Shown one piece after another: positions 7,081 to 13,379 of a stretch of 19,660 bases of DNA (position 1 is the stretch's first letter; the number at the start of each line of letters is the position of its first letter). This DNA comes from an uncultured Atopobium sp. (lineage in GTDB: Bacteria > Actinomycetota > Coriobacteriia > Coriobacteriales > Atopobiaceae). The stretch lies in NCBI GenBank assembly GCA_938028565.1, contig CALIZS010000058.1, forward strand, positions 1 to 19,660, in the 5' to 3' direction. The position numbers and the translations under genes were made by a program. The notes under the pieces are model-generated. The model ran no database searches. It was not told where the DNA came from and saw only the letters and a program-made list of their open reading frames with translations.

Positions 7081-8013
7081 ATGACATCTGACGAGAAGAT
7101 CGCCCAGCTAGCAGCTGCAGTTGATGTAGAAACAAAGGCTCGTCCCGGAGCACCGCAGACGCATCCAGAGTTTGACCGCCTGGTGAGAACTATCTGGCGA
7201 CTTCGTCAGGAGGACGGCTGCCCTTGGGATAAGGAACAGACGCATCAGTCCATCTCAAAGAACATGATTGAGGAGGCCTACGAGGCGGTCGATGCTATTG
7301 CTGAGGGCTCTCCCGAGCACCTTGAGGAGGAGCTTGGCGATGTGCTTGAACAGGTAGTTCTTCACTCGCAAATTGAGGCGGACAGCGGCGTAGCGGGCAG
7401 TGGGGTGCGCGACCGCACAGCGGGTACGGCTGACACGCGCGACCGCGCAGCGGGCTTCGACATCGACGACGTATGTCGAGCGCTCAACCAGAAGCTAGTA
7501 CGCAGGCATCCGCACGTATTTGGACCAGAAGCTGGCTCAACGTCGTCAGCTGCGGCCGTCTTGGACGTGTGGGAGAGTGTCAAGGCTGAGGAGCGTGCCA
7601 GTGCAGAAGACACCGTGCACACAGAGGGTCTTCTCGACTCGGTTCCACAGTCTTTACCTGCGCTCATGCAAGCGCAGAAGATCTCAAAGCGCGCTGCAAA
7701 GATGGGCTTTGAGTGGGCGTCTGTCGATGACGTGTGGGACAAGGTTGCCGAGGAGCGCGCGGAGTTTGACGCTGAAGCCCCAGGTACGCAGCAGAAAACG
7801 GACGAGTTCGGCGACATTTTGTTTGCGCTGATAAACGTCGCTCGCTGGGAAGGCGTTGACGCGGAAGAAGCGCTGATGAGCGCTTGCAGGAAGTTCCGCG
7901 CTCGTTGGTCGTACATGGAGAAAGCTGCTGCTGAGAGAGGCTTCTCGCTTGACGAGAAACCCGAGCTACAAGAAGATTTGTGGCGAGAGGCAAAACATCA
8001 TCTTGATGCGTAA
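7081..8013 (+). CDS. mazG: Nucleoside triphosphate pyrophosphohydrolase MazG
   Basis: A house-cleaning NTP pyrophosphatase, 310 aa, with the two tandem all-alpha MazG domains of the long form. Domain 1 has GCPWDKEQTH (46-55), the metal-binding EExxE at 64-68 (EEAYE) and ELGDVLEQ (84-91). Domain 2 has KMGFEW (207-212), a second E-rich motif (AEERAEF) at about 223-229 and DEFGDILFAL (241-250). Between the domains is a low-complexity insertion of about 25 residues that includes a 30-bp-period duplication (7407-7424 and 7437-7454). The ATG is 5 nt after the Gfo/Idh stop codon, with GAGGAG (7064-7069) as a somewhat distant Shine-Dalgarno. It belongs to the mfd operon. Confidence 0.95.
   Translation: MTSDEKIAQLAAAVDVETKARPGAPQTHPEFDRLVRTIWRLRQEDGCPWDKEQTHQSISKNMIEEAYEAVDAIAEGSPEHLEEELGDVLEQVVLHSQIEADSGVAGSGVRDRTAGTADTRDRAAGFDIDDVCRALNQKLVRRHPHVFGPEAGSTSSAAAVLDVWESVKAEERASAEDTVHTEGLLDSVPQSLPALMQAQKISKRAAKMGFEWASVDDVWDKVAEERAEFDAEAPGTQQKTDEFGDILFALINVARWEGVDAEEALMSACRKFRARWSYMEKAAAERGFSLDEKPELQEDLWREAKHHLDA
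7407..7454 (+). repeat. In-frame duplicated 18-mer inside mazG
   Basis: GCGCGACCGCACAGCGGG (7407-7424) recurs with one mismatch at 7437-7454, a period of 30 bp (10 codons). It encodes Arg-Asp-Arg-(Thr/Ala)-Ala-Gly units in the linker between the two MazG domains. Confidence 0.75.
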
Positions 8014-8117
8014 GCAAGCTGTATAGATTGCAGCGAAGACGTGCGACGTACCGTAAAGCTTGCGACTTGCCGTTGGAGCGACGACTTCTATTCGGTGAAA
8101 CGATGAAATTCTAAACT

Positions 8118-8142
8118 GAGGCAGGGCTATCGGCGCTGCCTC
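8118..8142. other. Short hairpin in the mazG - divIC-like intergenic region
   Basis: GAGGCAG (8118-8124) and CTGCCTC (8136-8142) form a perfect 7-bp stem with an 11-nt loop. No T-run follows. An AT-rich ATAATAAA segment (8147-8154) right after it could be the -10 of a promoter for the next gene, in which case the dyad may be an operator. The function is unclear. Confidence 0.3.
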
Positions 8143-8208
8143 TGCCATAATAAAGATGTTGCAATTTGTTGCGACGCATCACCAAACAAACCAGAAATGA
8201 GATCCGTG

Positions 8209-9159
8209 ATGAGTCAAGACACCACTAAAAAGAGTGGTACAAAAAGAAAAACAACGCCCACCAAGCGTTCCGTTGAGCCTCTTAAAGAGACTACCGCGGA
8301 GCATGCCTCTGGTGCTCTCAAAATATTTTCAACTAAAAAAGTCGAGAAACCCCAGGTAACTGAGAAATCTCAACCTGATCAGAAGTCGGCTGTGGCAAAG
8401 AAAGCTGTGGCGGCTCCGAAAGATACAGCGTCGTCAGAGGGCACGGCGCCATCAAAACAAGCATCTTCCCAGAAGAGTTCCAAGGACATCAAGTCTAAAA
8501 GAACCGTTCAAGTTAAGAGGATTGATAGAACTCAGAAGCCCGAAAGAGGTCAGAGGTCCGAGCATGGTCAGAAGTCTGAAAGAACCAATAAACCGCAGTT
8601 CAGCGTAGCTTCTCTGGTAGAGCTTAAGGACAACGTACTTGATTTTGCGCGTAACCACACCAAGCTTGTCGTTTTTCTCGGCGTTGTAATCTTCCTGCTT
8701 GTGGGCTTGTATCCGCCAATTCGTGGTTACTACCACGCTGTTCGCGAGCATGACGAGCTGCTGCTTAATCAGCAGAAGCTTGAGGAAGATCAAAAACGTC
8801 TTGAGTCCGAGGTTCAGGGCCTGCAGACAAAAGAGGGCATCATAGATGAGGCTCATAAGCAGGGCTTGGTTTCTGGCGGCGAGGAATCTGCGCAGGTAGA
8901 GGGTCTTGATAAGAAGAAAGACGAGAATACCGTTCAGCGACCTGATTATCCTTGGTACATCAAGGTGGGAGACTTTGTTTTTGGTTTTACACCAGGCGAT
9001 TCCGGCAATACTGAGGCTCCTAAGAGCGCAAACTCTGACGATTCTACCTCTGCACCAGCTCCTGGAGAGTCTCACGATCAGAAGAACTCCGGAGAAGGTG
9101 GCTCTTCTGAGGGATCCGGCGCCGATAACTCAAAGTCTGACAGTGGGAACTCACACTAA
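8209..9159 (+). CDS. DivIC/FtsB-like septum formation initiator protein
   Basis: A probable bitopic divisome protein, 316 aa from ATG 8209. A long N-terminal cytoplasmic tail (about 1-130), rich in Lys, Ser, Thr and Gln with QKSER-like repeats, precedes one membrane segment (VVFLGVVIFLLVGLY, about 154-168). A short heptad coiled coil follows (HDELLLNQQKLEEDQKRLES), then EGIIDEAHKQGLVSGGE, which resembles the conserved end of FtsB/DivIC (...E.IE..AR..G.V..GE). The Ser/Gly/Asp-rich C-terminal tail is extracellular. The start is uncertain: ATG 8197, GTG 8206 and ATG 8209 are in frame and none has a good Shine-Dalgarno. The place between mazG and ppx matches the actinobacterial divIC position, although eno and the DUF501 gene that often sit there are missing. 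It is much longer than typical DivIC because of the two tails. Confidence 0.8.
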   Translation: MSQDTTKKSGTKRKTTPTKRSVEPLKETTAEHASGALKIFSTKKVEKPQVTEKSQPDQKSAVAKKAVAAPKDTASSEGTAPSKQASSQKSSKDIKSKRTVQVKRIDRTQKPERGQRSEHGQKSERTNKPQFSVASLVELKDNVLDFARNHTKLVVFLGVVIFLLVGLYPPIRGYYHAVREHDELLLNQQKLEEDQKRLESEVQGLQTKEGIIDEAHKQGLVSGGEESAQVEGLDKKKDENTVQRPDYPWYIKVGDFVFGFTPGDSGNTEAPKSANSDDSTSAPAPGESHDQKNSGEGGSSEGSGADNSKSDSGNSH

Positions 9160-10181
9160 TGCTTCTAGCTGCGATTGATATTGGAACCGTGACCGCTCGA
9201 CTTGCGCTTGCGCAGGTAGAGGACGGTCGCGTTATTCGCATGGCCAAATACACCGAGATTGTTAACTTGGGCGAGGGAGTTGATACGGCAAAGCGCCTGC
9301 TACCTGAGGCAATTCATCGTTGCGTTGGTTGTGTTTCTTCCTATGTTGATCACGCGAGAAAAGAGGGCGCTGAGGCGGTTGTGTGCACGCTCACAAGTGC
9401 TGCTCGCGATGCAGAAAATGCTCCTGACCTGGGAATGGGTTTAGCTTCGCTGGGACTAGAGCCCATGATTATTCCAGGTGAAATTGAAGGCGCGCTCACT
9501 TTTTTGGGTGTCTCTCACGATTTTGAGAATCATCGCATTCTTGTTGCCGACAGCGGCGGCGGCTCAACTGAGCTGGTCGTTGGCACGCTGGCAGGTCAGC
9601 CTGCGGCCCAAGGCGCAGGCCAGCAGATTGGAGGCCAGCAACTTGACATTAACTTTGTGGAGTCTGTTGACCTAGGTTGCAGACGCCTGACCGAGCGTTT
9701 TAACCTGGTGTCTGACCATCCATCAACTGAGGACATTGACGGAGCTCACCAAATGGCTGCTCAGATGATGTCTGAAGCTATCGGACGAGCTCAACAGCAA
9801 TGCGCAGCGCCAGAGCTTCTGGTTGGTGTTGGAGGAACCGCAACCAGCCTCATTGCCGTCAGGGATCATCTTGATCCGTACGACCCGTCAAAGGTGCACC
9901 TCAACCACATCTCGCTTGACGAGGTGTCGCAGATAGAGGGGCTTCTCGCCAGTAAAACGCTAAAGGAGCGAGAAGACATAACGGGACTTCAGGCAAAACG
10001 CGCGCCCGTCATGCTCGCGGGCACTATTTTGCTTGCAGAATTGATGAAGAATTCGGGCTTTAAACACCTGGTAGTAAGCGAGAGTGACCTGCTCTTTGGC
10101 CTGGTGATAACCGCAGCTGCCGTTCACCAGGGAAAGCAGTCGCCTGTGATTTGGCAGCCAATTTTGCGCCCGCTGAATTAA
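9159..10181 (+). CDS. Ppx/GppA family exopolyphosphatase / pppGpp phosphohydrolase
   Basis: A 340-residue ASKHA-fold phosphatase acting on polyphosphate or guanosine pentaphosphate. The N-terminal phosphate-binding motif AAIDIGTVTARL (4-15) is a variant of the usual DxGSNSxRL. TSAARDAEN (79-87), a Glu in PGEIEGA (106-112) and the second glycine-rich loop DSGGGSTEL (131-139) are all present. The protein has only the two-domain core, as in the shorter actinobacterial members, and no HD-like C-terminal domain. A Gln/Gly/Ala-rich insertion (about 145-161) interrupts the sheet after the second loop. The ATG overlaps the stop codon of the preceding gene by one base (TAATG), so translation is coupled. 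Ppx and GppA activity cannot be told apart from sequence. Confidence 0.92.
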   Translation: MLLAAIDIGTVTARLALAQVEDGRVIRMAKYTEIVNLGEGVDTAKRLLPEAIHRCVGCVSSYVDHARKEGAEAVVCTLTSAARDAENAPDLGMGLASLGLEPMIIPGEIEGALTFLGVSHDFENHRILVADSGGGSTELVVGTLAGQPAAQGAGQQIGGQQLDINFVESVDLGCRRLTERFNLVSDHPSTEDIDGAHQMAAQMMSEAIGRAQQQCAAPELLVGVGGTATSLIAVRDHLDPYDPSKVHLNHISLDEVSQIEGLLASKTLKEREDITGLQAKRAPVMLAGTILLAELMKNSGFKHLVVSESDLLFGLVITAAAVHQGKQSPVIWQPILRPLN

Positions 10182-10187
10182 AAGTAG

Positions 10188-10196
10188 TGGCATAAT
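10188..10196 (+). promoter_or_regulatory. Extended -10 promoter for tRNA-Leu
   Basis: TGGCATAAT (TG-n-CATAAT) ends 14 bp before the first base of the tRNA. A -35 is not clear, which is tolerable for an extended -10. Confidence 0.45.
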
Positions 10197-10210
10197 AGCT
10201 AGACATATCC

Positions 10211-10295
10211 GGGGGCGTGGCGGAATTGGCAGACGCAGGGGACTTAAAATCCCTCGACTTCGGTCTTGCGGGTTCGAGTCCCGCCGCCCCTACCA
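10211..10295 (+). tRNA. tRNA-Leu (anticodon UAA)
   Basis: Class II tRNA with acceptor stem GGGGGCG (10211-10217) pairing with CGCCCCT (10285-10291; first pair G-U), anticodon loop CTTAAAA with anticodon TAA, a long variable arm, and T-arm GCGGG-TTCGAGT-CCCGC (10268-10284). Discriminator A is at 10292 and CCA is encoded (10293-10295). The AT-rich accessory island begins immediately downstream, so its 3' end is a candidate integration site. Confidence 0.97.
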
Positions 10296-10415
10296 CTCTT
10301 CTTACAAGAAATATACCGTTCTACCTGCTGTTTTGTAATAAGAAATTTATGTAAATTGGCGAGGTTGTTTGGTATTTAGTGCCTTTTGGATTTGAGATAT
10401 AGAGGGAGGGATAGA

Positions 10416-11105
10416 ATGAGAAATATCTATAACGTTTATTGTGATGAGAGTCGCGTTGATTCCCCGGGCGAGTACATGCTTATCGGCGGAGTTATGTGCC
10501 CGATGGATAATAAAAAAGAAATTGTTGGTAAAATTCATGCTTTACGAGCAAAGTATAAGGTACAGGGTGAATTCGGTTGGAAGACAGTTTGTCCTAGTAA
10601 GTTGGCATTTTTTCAAGATTTAATAGATTATTTTTTTGATGAAAACACTCTATGTTTCCGCTGCGTAATTCTTGAAAAGGAGACAACAGTTTTCTCTTCT
10701 GCTGACGCTAGATTCCAAAAAACTTATTATCAAGTTTTCAATAATTGGTTAGACAGAAGAGAATTCTACCGAATCTTTATAGATCATCGCGTTGATGACA
10801 AAACACGTGTCGCCACGCTGCGTAGGTGCTTAATAAATACAAGAATATTTGGTGAATCAGTTAAATTTGTTGAAGAGGTTGAATCTTCCGACAATGATTT
10901 AATACAACTTGCTGATTTGCTTATTGGCGCCGTTGGGTATCAGTGGAATGAATTAGACACTATTGGTGGTGCGAGTCAAGCAAAGATTTCTGTTTGCAAT
11001 TCAATAGCGAGACATATCTCTACAGATACTCTGGCAATGTTTTCAACAGGACCAGGTGAAGATAAATTTAATATTTTCCACTTTGGCTCTTATATGTGCA
11101 GGTAA
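10416..11105 (+). CDS. DUF3800 family protein (predicted RNase H-like fold nuclease)
   Basis: A 229-residue protein. It starts with IYNVYCDES (4-12), the acidic D10-E11-S12 strand typical of DUF3800. It continues with YRIFIDHR (D123) and ends the core with DNDLIQLADLLIGAV (159-173), whose Asp residues (D159, D161, D167) complete an RNase H-like set of acidic positions. DUF3800 proteins are common in phages and defence islands and have been proposed to be nucleases; no activity is established here. I chose ATG 10416 because GGGAGGG (10404-10410) lies 5 nt before it. The gene is AT-rich compared with the core genes upstream, is the first gene behind tRNA-Leu, and is followed after 5 nt by a second gene, suggesting a two-gene operon. 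Confidence 0.8.
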   Translation: MRNIYNVYCDESRVDSPGEYMLIGGVMCPMDNKKEIVGKIHALRAKYKVQGEFGWKTVCPSKLAFFQDLIDYFFDENTLCFRCVILEKETTVFSSADARFQKTYYQVFNNWLDRREFYRIFIDHRVDDKTRVATLRRCLINTRIFGESVKFVEEVESSDNDLIQLADLLIGAVGYQWNELDTIGGASQAKISVCNSIARHISTDTLAMFSTGPGEDKFNIFHFGSYMCR

Positions 11106-11110
11106 TAATA

Positions 11111-11605
11111 ATGAGTTATTCAATGGACTCCAATGGGTTTCTTGACCTGTCACAATGTTATATGGGTTGTGGATGTGATCTGCTGCTCGCGTGCACTATT
11201 TCAAAAGACTATTTCTTCTCAGAAATGCAAGAGCTTATCACTTGGGATGGAAAGAAAATTAAAAATTTACAGTATGAAGATACATGGTGGCATTTAGTGT
11301 CTAAACATGAACAGGGGAGAGAGAATAGAAACCCTCTTACTCATTTAGATGTAGAAAGAGTTAGAAGACTACCTTTACTTAAAAAGGCTTTACTAGGCGA
11401 AATAGATGCAGAACTGTATAGACAAATAAATAAAAAAGGTAACGAAGATATTATTCAAATTTTAATCGACGTTGAGGGAATAGATTATGTTATTTGTCTC
11501 GGTACTATAAGAGAAGAATATGTATTGCGTAGTGCATATCCAAGCACCGCTCGTTATGTGGAAAAGGTAAAAAGTAGGAGCGAATATCTTGGAAACATAA
11601 AATAA
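11111..11605 (+). CDS. Hypothetical protein, possible BECR-fold (PBECR-type) RNase; DUF3800 partner
   Basis: A 164-residue protein I cannot assign with certainty. The C-terminal part reads like a barnase/EndoU/colicin-E5/RelE-type (BECR) domain: a His-containing helix segment WWHLVSKHE (59-67; H61, H66), a beta-rich stretch DYVICLGTIREEYVLR (125-140) and SAYPSTARYVEKVKSR (141-156), resembling the LRTAYP-type strand of phage PBECR nucleases. The N-terminal ~45 residues (Cys-rich QCYMGCGCD at 15-23) have no match I recognise. It starts 5 nt after the DUF3800 stop codon. ATG 11096 is an alternative start overlapping DUF3800 but has no ribosome binding site. Base composition is AT-rich like its partner. 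It could be a toxin-like RNase, or an unrelated phage protein. Confidence 0.6.
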   Translation: MSYSMDSNGFLDLSQCYMGCGCDLLLACTISKDYFFSEMQELITWDGKKIKNLQYEDTWWHLVSKHEQGRENRNPLTHLDVERVRRLPLLKKALLGEIDAELYRQINKKGNEDIIQILIDVEGIDYVICLGTIREEYVLRSAYPSTARYVEKVKSRSEYLGNIK

Positions 11606-11631
11606 AAAAGCCCCCTGTTCCGGTCGGAGGC
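11605..11631 (-). terminator. Orphan rho-independent terminator on the minus strand
   Basis: Read on the minus strand, GCCTCC (11631-11626) pairs with GGGGGC (11615-11610; one G-U) around a 10-nt loop and is followed by a T-run at 11609-11605 that continues T-rich. No minus-strand gene ends here now, so it may be a relic of a lost convergent gene. Confidence 0.5.
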
Positions 11632-11649
11632 AAACCACATCCAAAGCTA

Positions 11650-11677
11650 TTAGCAAAGGACTGTATATAAATATAAT
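11650..11677 (+). promoter_or_regulatory. Promoter of the integrase remnant
   Basis: TTAGCA (11650-11655, 4 of 6 to the -35 consensus), a 16-bp spacer and a perfect TATAAT (11672-11677) lie about 70 bp before the first codon of the broken integrase. Confidence 0.5.
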
Positions 11678-11744
11678 GTGTGTATATGTACTATGCAATA
11701 TTTCCAACTAAATTCCGCAATTCAAAAACAAAAAACTGTTTTCA

Positions 11745-12208
11745 ATGGATAAATTTATGATAGAGAAGACTAAAATAGGTAAGTACTGCGTTAGAGTTGA
11801 TATCGGTCATGATCGTTATGGCAAGAAGAAAGCGTAACTCTAAGATAGTAGATACGTTGAGAGGAGCTAAAGTCCTAGAACATAAGTGGTACAAGGAAAC
11901 TCGCATAGATGCGGTTGTGAGAGGCGATCTAAGCCTTAGTGAGTCCATGTATGACTAACTATCTCCCTGACAAAGAAAAGCGTCTCAGACACTCGACTGT
12001 GAGGCGATATAGGCAAGAAGTAGAAGCAAGGCTAAATCCTCTTCTTGGGCATAGGCTAATCAAAGACATTAAACGTATAGACGCACAGTCTCTCATTGAC
12101 TCGTGCGCAACGTACAAGATTGTAAAAACAGCAAGAGACGTGTTGAGACAAATCTTGAACTACGCAATCCAGAATAGAATTGCTGATTTAATAGTAAGAG
12201 GTGTGTAA
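11745..12208 (+). pseudogene. Degraded tyrosine recombinase (phage-type integrase), N-terminal and core-binding parts only
   Basis: Three overlapping frames together give one integrase-like N-terminus. Frame 1 (from ATG 11745) reads KIGKYCVRVDIGHDRYGKKK, an arm-type DNA-binding domain, and stops at 11837. A second frame continues with NSKIVDTLRGAKVLEHKWY and stops near 11957. A third (11939-12208) gives KEKRLRHSTVRRYRQEVEAR and LIKDIKRIDAQSLID, then VLRQILNYAIQNRIADL, the SAM-like core-binding domain (N-terminal part of the recombinase core). The catalytic domain with R-H-R-Y is missing; the frame ends at 12208, next to the start of an unrelated small gene. At least two frameshifts plus truncation make it non-functional. 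It marks a past integration event near tRNA-Leu. Confidence 0.8.
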
Positions 12209-12209
12209 A

Positions 12210-12515
12210 ATGATTCGTGATTATGAACTTGCATGTAATCCGTTGGATATATCTTTTGACGCTCTTAAAAAAGCAAATCACCATTTTTCAAGAGAGCTAA
12301 TAAAACTTGTTAAAAAGTATGGCAAAAATAATTATCCAATTGAAAAGGAACTTGCTATTTTCGCACATTTGCCAAATGATCAGCTTGTCGCTGTGATTCG
12401 TTGGCATGGTCTTTCTAAAAAATACCCGCAATATTTTTTATGGGATGGTCTAACTAAAGAAGGACAAAAGAAACTCCTAACCCCGCTTGTGGAGGGGTTA
12501 GGAGTTACTGATTGA
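12210..12515 (+). CDS. Small protein of unknown function, paralogue of the protein encoded at 13380-13622
   Basis: A 101-residue protein I do not recognise. ATG 12210 is preceded by AGAGG (12197-12201) at 8 nt. GTG 12201 is in frame but less likely. The C-terminal half contains a conserved block: LPNDQLVAVIR, then KKYPQYF, then WDG. It aligns without gaps with LPSDELLAIIR, ERYPDYF and FDG in the minus-strand gene at 13380-13622 (15 identities in 29 positions). The two starts also align weakly (M-I-x-D). The last ~12 codons form the 13-bp hairpin that probably terminates the convergent minus-strand operon. The gene is AT-rich and follows the integrase remnant directly. Confidence 0.6.
   Translation: MIRDYELACNPLDISFDALKKANHHFSRELIKLVKKYGKNNYPIEKELAIFAHLPNDQLVAVIRWHGLSKKYPQYFLWDGLTKEGQKKLLTPLVEGLGVTD
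12463..12506 (-). terminator. Terminator of the minus-strand small-gene operon, embedded in the convergent gene
   Basis: AACTCCTAACCCC (12472-12484) and GGGGTTAGGAGTT (12494-12506) make a perfect 13-bp stem with a 9-nt loop. On the minus strand it is followed by TTTCTTTTG; on the plus strand no T-run follows. It lies 25 bp past the stop codon of the last minus-strand gene, inside the 3' coding end of the plus-strand gene 12210-12515. Confidence 0.8.
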
Positions 12516-12531
12516 TTCTTACCTTATTGGA

Positions 12532-12708
12532 TTAAAGGCAATTACTAGAACGTTCATATTTGGTTTTATCGCTTTTACACTCAGCCTTTAGTTCTTCTGG
12601 AGCAGAGTCTTTAACACCATTTTCATCAAAAAAGTGTTCCAGAACATAGTCTGGACCATATTCATCACATAATGATATAAAAACTGGCATATCAGGCAAG
12701 TGTGTCAT
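12532..12708 (-). CDS. Tiny protein, last gene of the minus-strand small-gene operon
   Basis: A 58-residue ORF with no family I recognise. It begins MTHLPDMPVFISLCDEYG and continues with an acidic stretch (VLEHFFDENG) and a Lys-rich charged tail. The ATG lies 2 nt after the stop codon of the preceding gene, with a strong AGGGGG Shine-Dalgarno 7 nt upstream that is contributed by the end of that gene. The tight coupling, good ribosome binding site and a following terminator support it as real despite its size. Confidence 0.55.
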   Translation of the reverse strand: MTHLPDMPVFISLCDEYGPDYVLEHFFDENGVKDSAPEELKAECKSDKTKYERSSNCL

Positions 12709-12710
12709 TA

Positions 12711-12860
12711 TTAAACCCCCTTAAGAACCGATTCAATAATAAACGACAAAAATGAATCTGGGTCTATCTGTTCTGTTTCTATGGCAACTCGTATACTTTC
12801 AGCTAATGCTTCGCTATAAAGGGTTTCAGCAACACTCTTTCCTGTATATTTAGAAGCCAT
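12711..12860 (-). CDS. Tiny protein, fourth gene of the minus-strand small-gene operon
   Basis: A 49-residue ORF starting MASKYTGKSVAETLYSEAL and ending FIIESVLKGV. It looks wholly helical and acidic, with no recognisable domain. Its ATG directly follows the stop codon of the upstream gene (TAAATG), and its own stop codon is 2 nt before the next ATG. No independent ribosome binding site is obvious, so translation probably depends on re-initiation after the upstream gene. Confidence 0.5.
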   Translation of the reverse strand: MASKYTGKSVAETLYSEALAESIRVAIETEQIDPDSFLSFIIESVLKGV

Positions 12861-13034
12861 TTAAGCTTTATATTCTGGGTGGCATTTAAGCCACTTTTCA
12901 AAATCTTTTGGAGCAAGGAATCCTTGAGCAACTTTTTTTAAGTCTTTCTCACCTTTATGTTTAGCGATTCTTTCAATCCAATCATCTGGAGTTGAATGAA
13001 CCATAATAGGCGTTAAAACATATGCTTCTTGCAT
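12861..13034 (-). CDS. Tiny protein, third gene of the minus-strand small-gene operon
   Basis: A 57-residue ORF starting MQEAYVLTPIMVHSTPDDW, then a Lys-rich helix and FLAPKDFEKWLKCHPEY near the C-terminus. Family unknown. The ATG has GGAG 7 nt upstream and lies 1 nt after the stop codon of the upstream gene (TAG-A-ATG); its own stop codon abuts the next ATG. The H-P-E-Y ending loosely recalls the YPxYF block of the paralogous pair in this island, too weakly to claim homology. Confidence 0.55.
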   Translation of the reverse strand: MQEAYVLTPIMVHSTPDDWIERIAKHKGEKDLKKVAQGFLAPKDFEKWLKCHPEYKA

Positions 13035-13035
13035 T

Positions 13036-13296
13036 CTATTCTCCAGCTGTCATAAACGAATAGGTGCACCCGTATATTTTAGCGTTTTCCGATTGGCTTT
13101 GAGTTTTCTGTTCGTTCAATTTGATACGTTTCCTTACGGAAAATGGCTTCATGATATATGTTTCCTCTTCTGCTACTTGGTCTTGGGACTGGTTATCCTG
13201 CACAGAGTCTTGGGTGTCAGAGTCTTTCTTTTCCTCTGTGACCTCGTCTGGTGCAGGAGATCCATTACGATGCTTAGACCAAATCCTTTCATTCAA
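13036..13296 (-). CDS. Small charged protein, second gene of the minus-strand small-gene operon
   Basis: An 86-residue protein of unknown family. An N-terminal NERIWSKHRNGSPAPDE is followed by an acidic, Gln/Asp/Ser-rich, probably disordered middle (EEKKDSDTQDSVQDNQSQDQ) and a basic segment MKPFSVRKRIKLNEQK. The start is TTG 13296, 7 nt behind AAAGGA; no in-frame ATG exists before the internal Met near residue 49. Its TAG stop codon is 1 nt before the next ATG. The linker after the first operon gene is 83 nt and holds a weak hairpin, so expression relative to the first gene may be attenuated. Confidence 0.5.
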   Translation of the reverse strand: MNERIWSKHRNGSPAPDEVTEEKKDSDTQDSVQDNQSQDQVAEEETYIMKPFSVRKRIKLNEQKTQSQSENAKIYGCTYSFMTAGE

Positions 13297-13333
13297 TTGC
13301 AGGTCCTTTCCCTGCGCTGAAAGGATTGTCTGT

Positions 13334-13376
13334 AAGTGTTAACAGCTAAAAGAAAACCCCGCTTATTGCTGGTTAG
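13334..13376 (-). terminator. Weak hairpin with T-rich tail between the first two genes of the small-gene operon
   Basis: On the minus strand AACCTC can pair with GGGGTT (one G-U) around a 15-nt loop and is followed by TTCTTTT. The stem is short, so this is at best a partial terminator or attenuator after the first gene. Confidence 0.3.
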
Positions 13377-13379
13377 AGG

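Noticed and set aside
13093..13320. A hydrophobic 75-codon plus-strand ORF in the island, which could be read as a small membrane protein or holin
   Set aside because: It lacks a ribosome binding site and overlaps the minus-strand gene 13036-13296, which has an AAAGGA site and a coupled stop-start junction to the next gene. The hydrophobicity comes from the complement of a charged protein.
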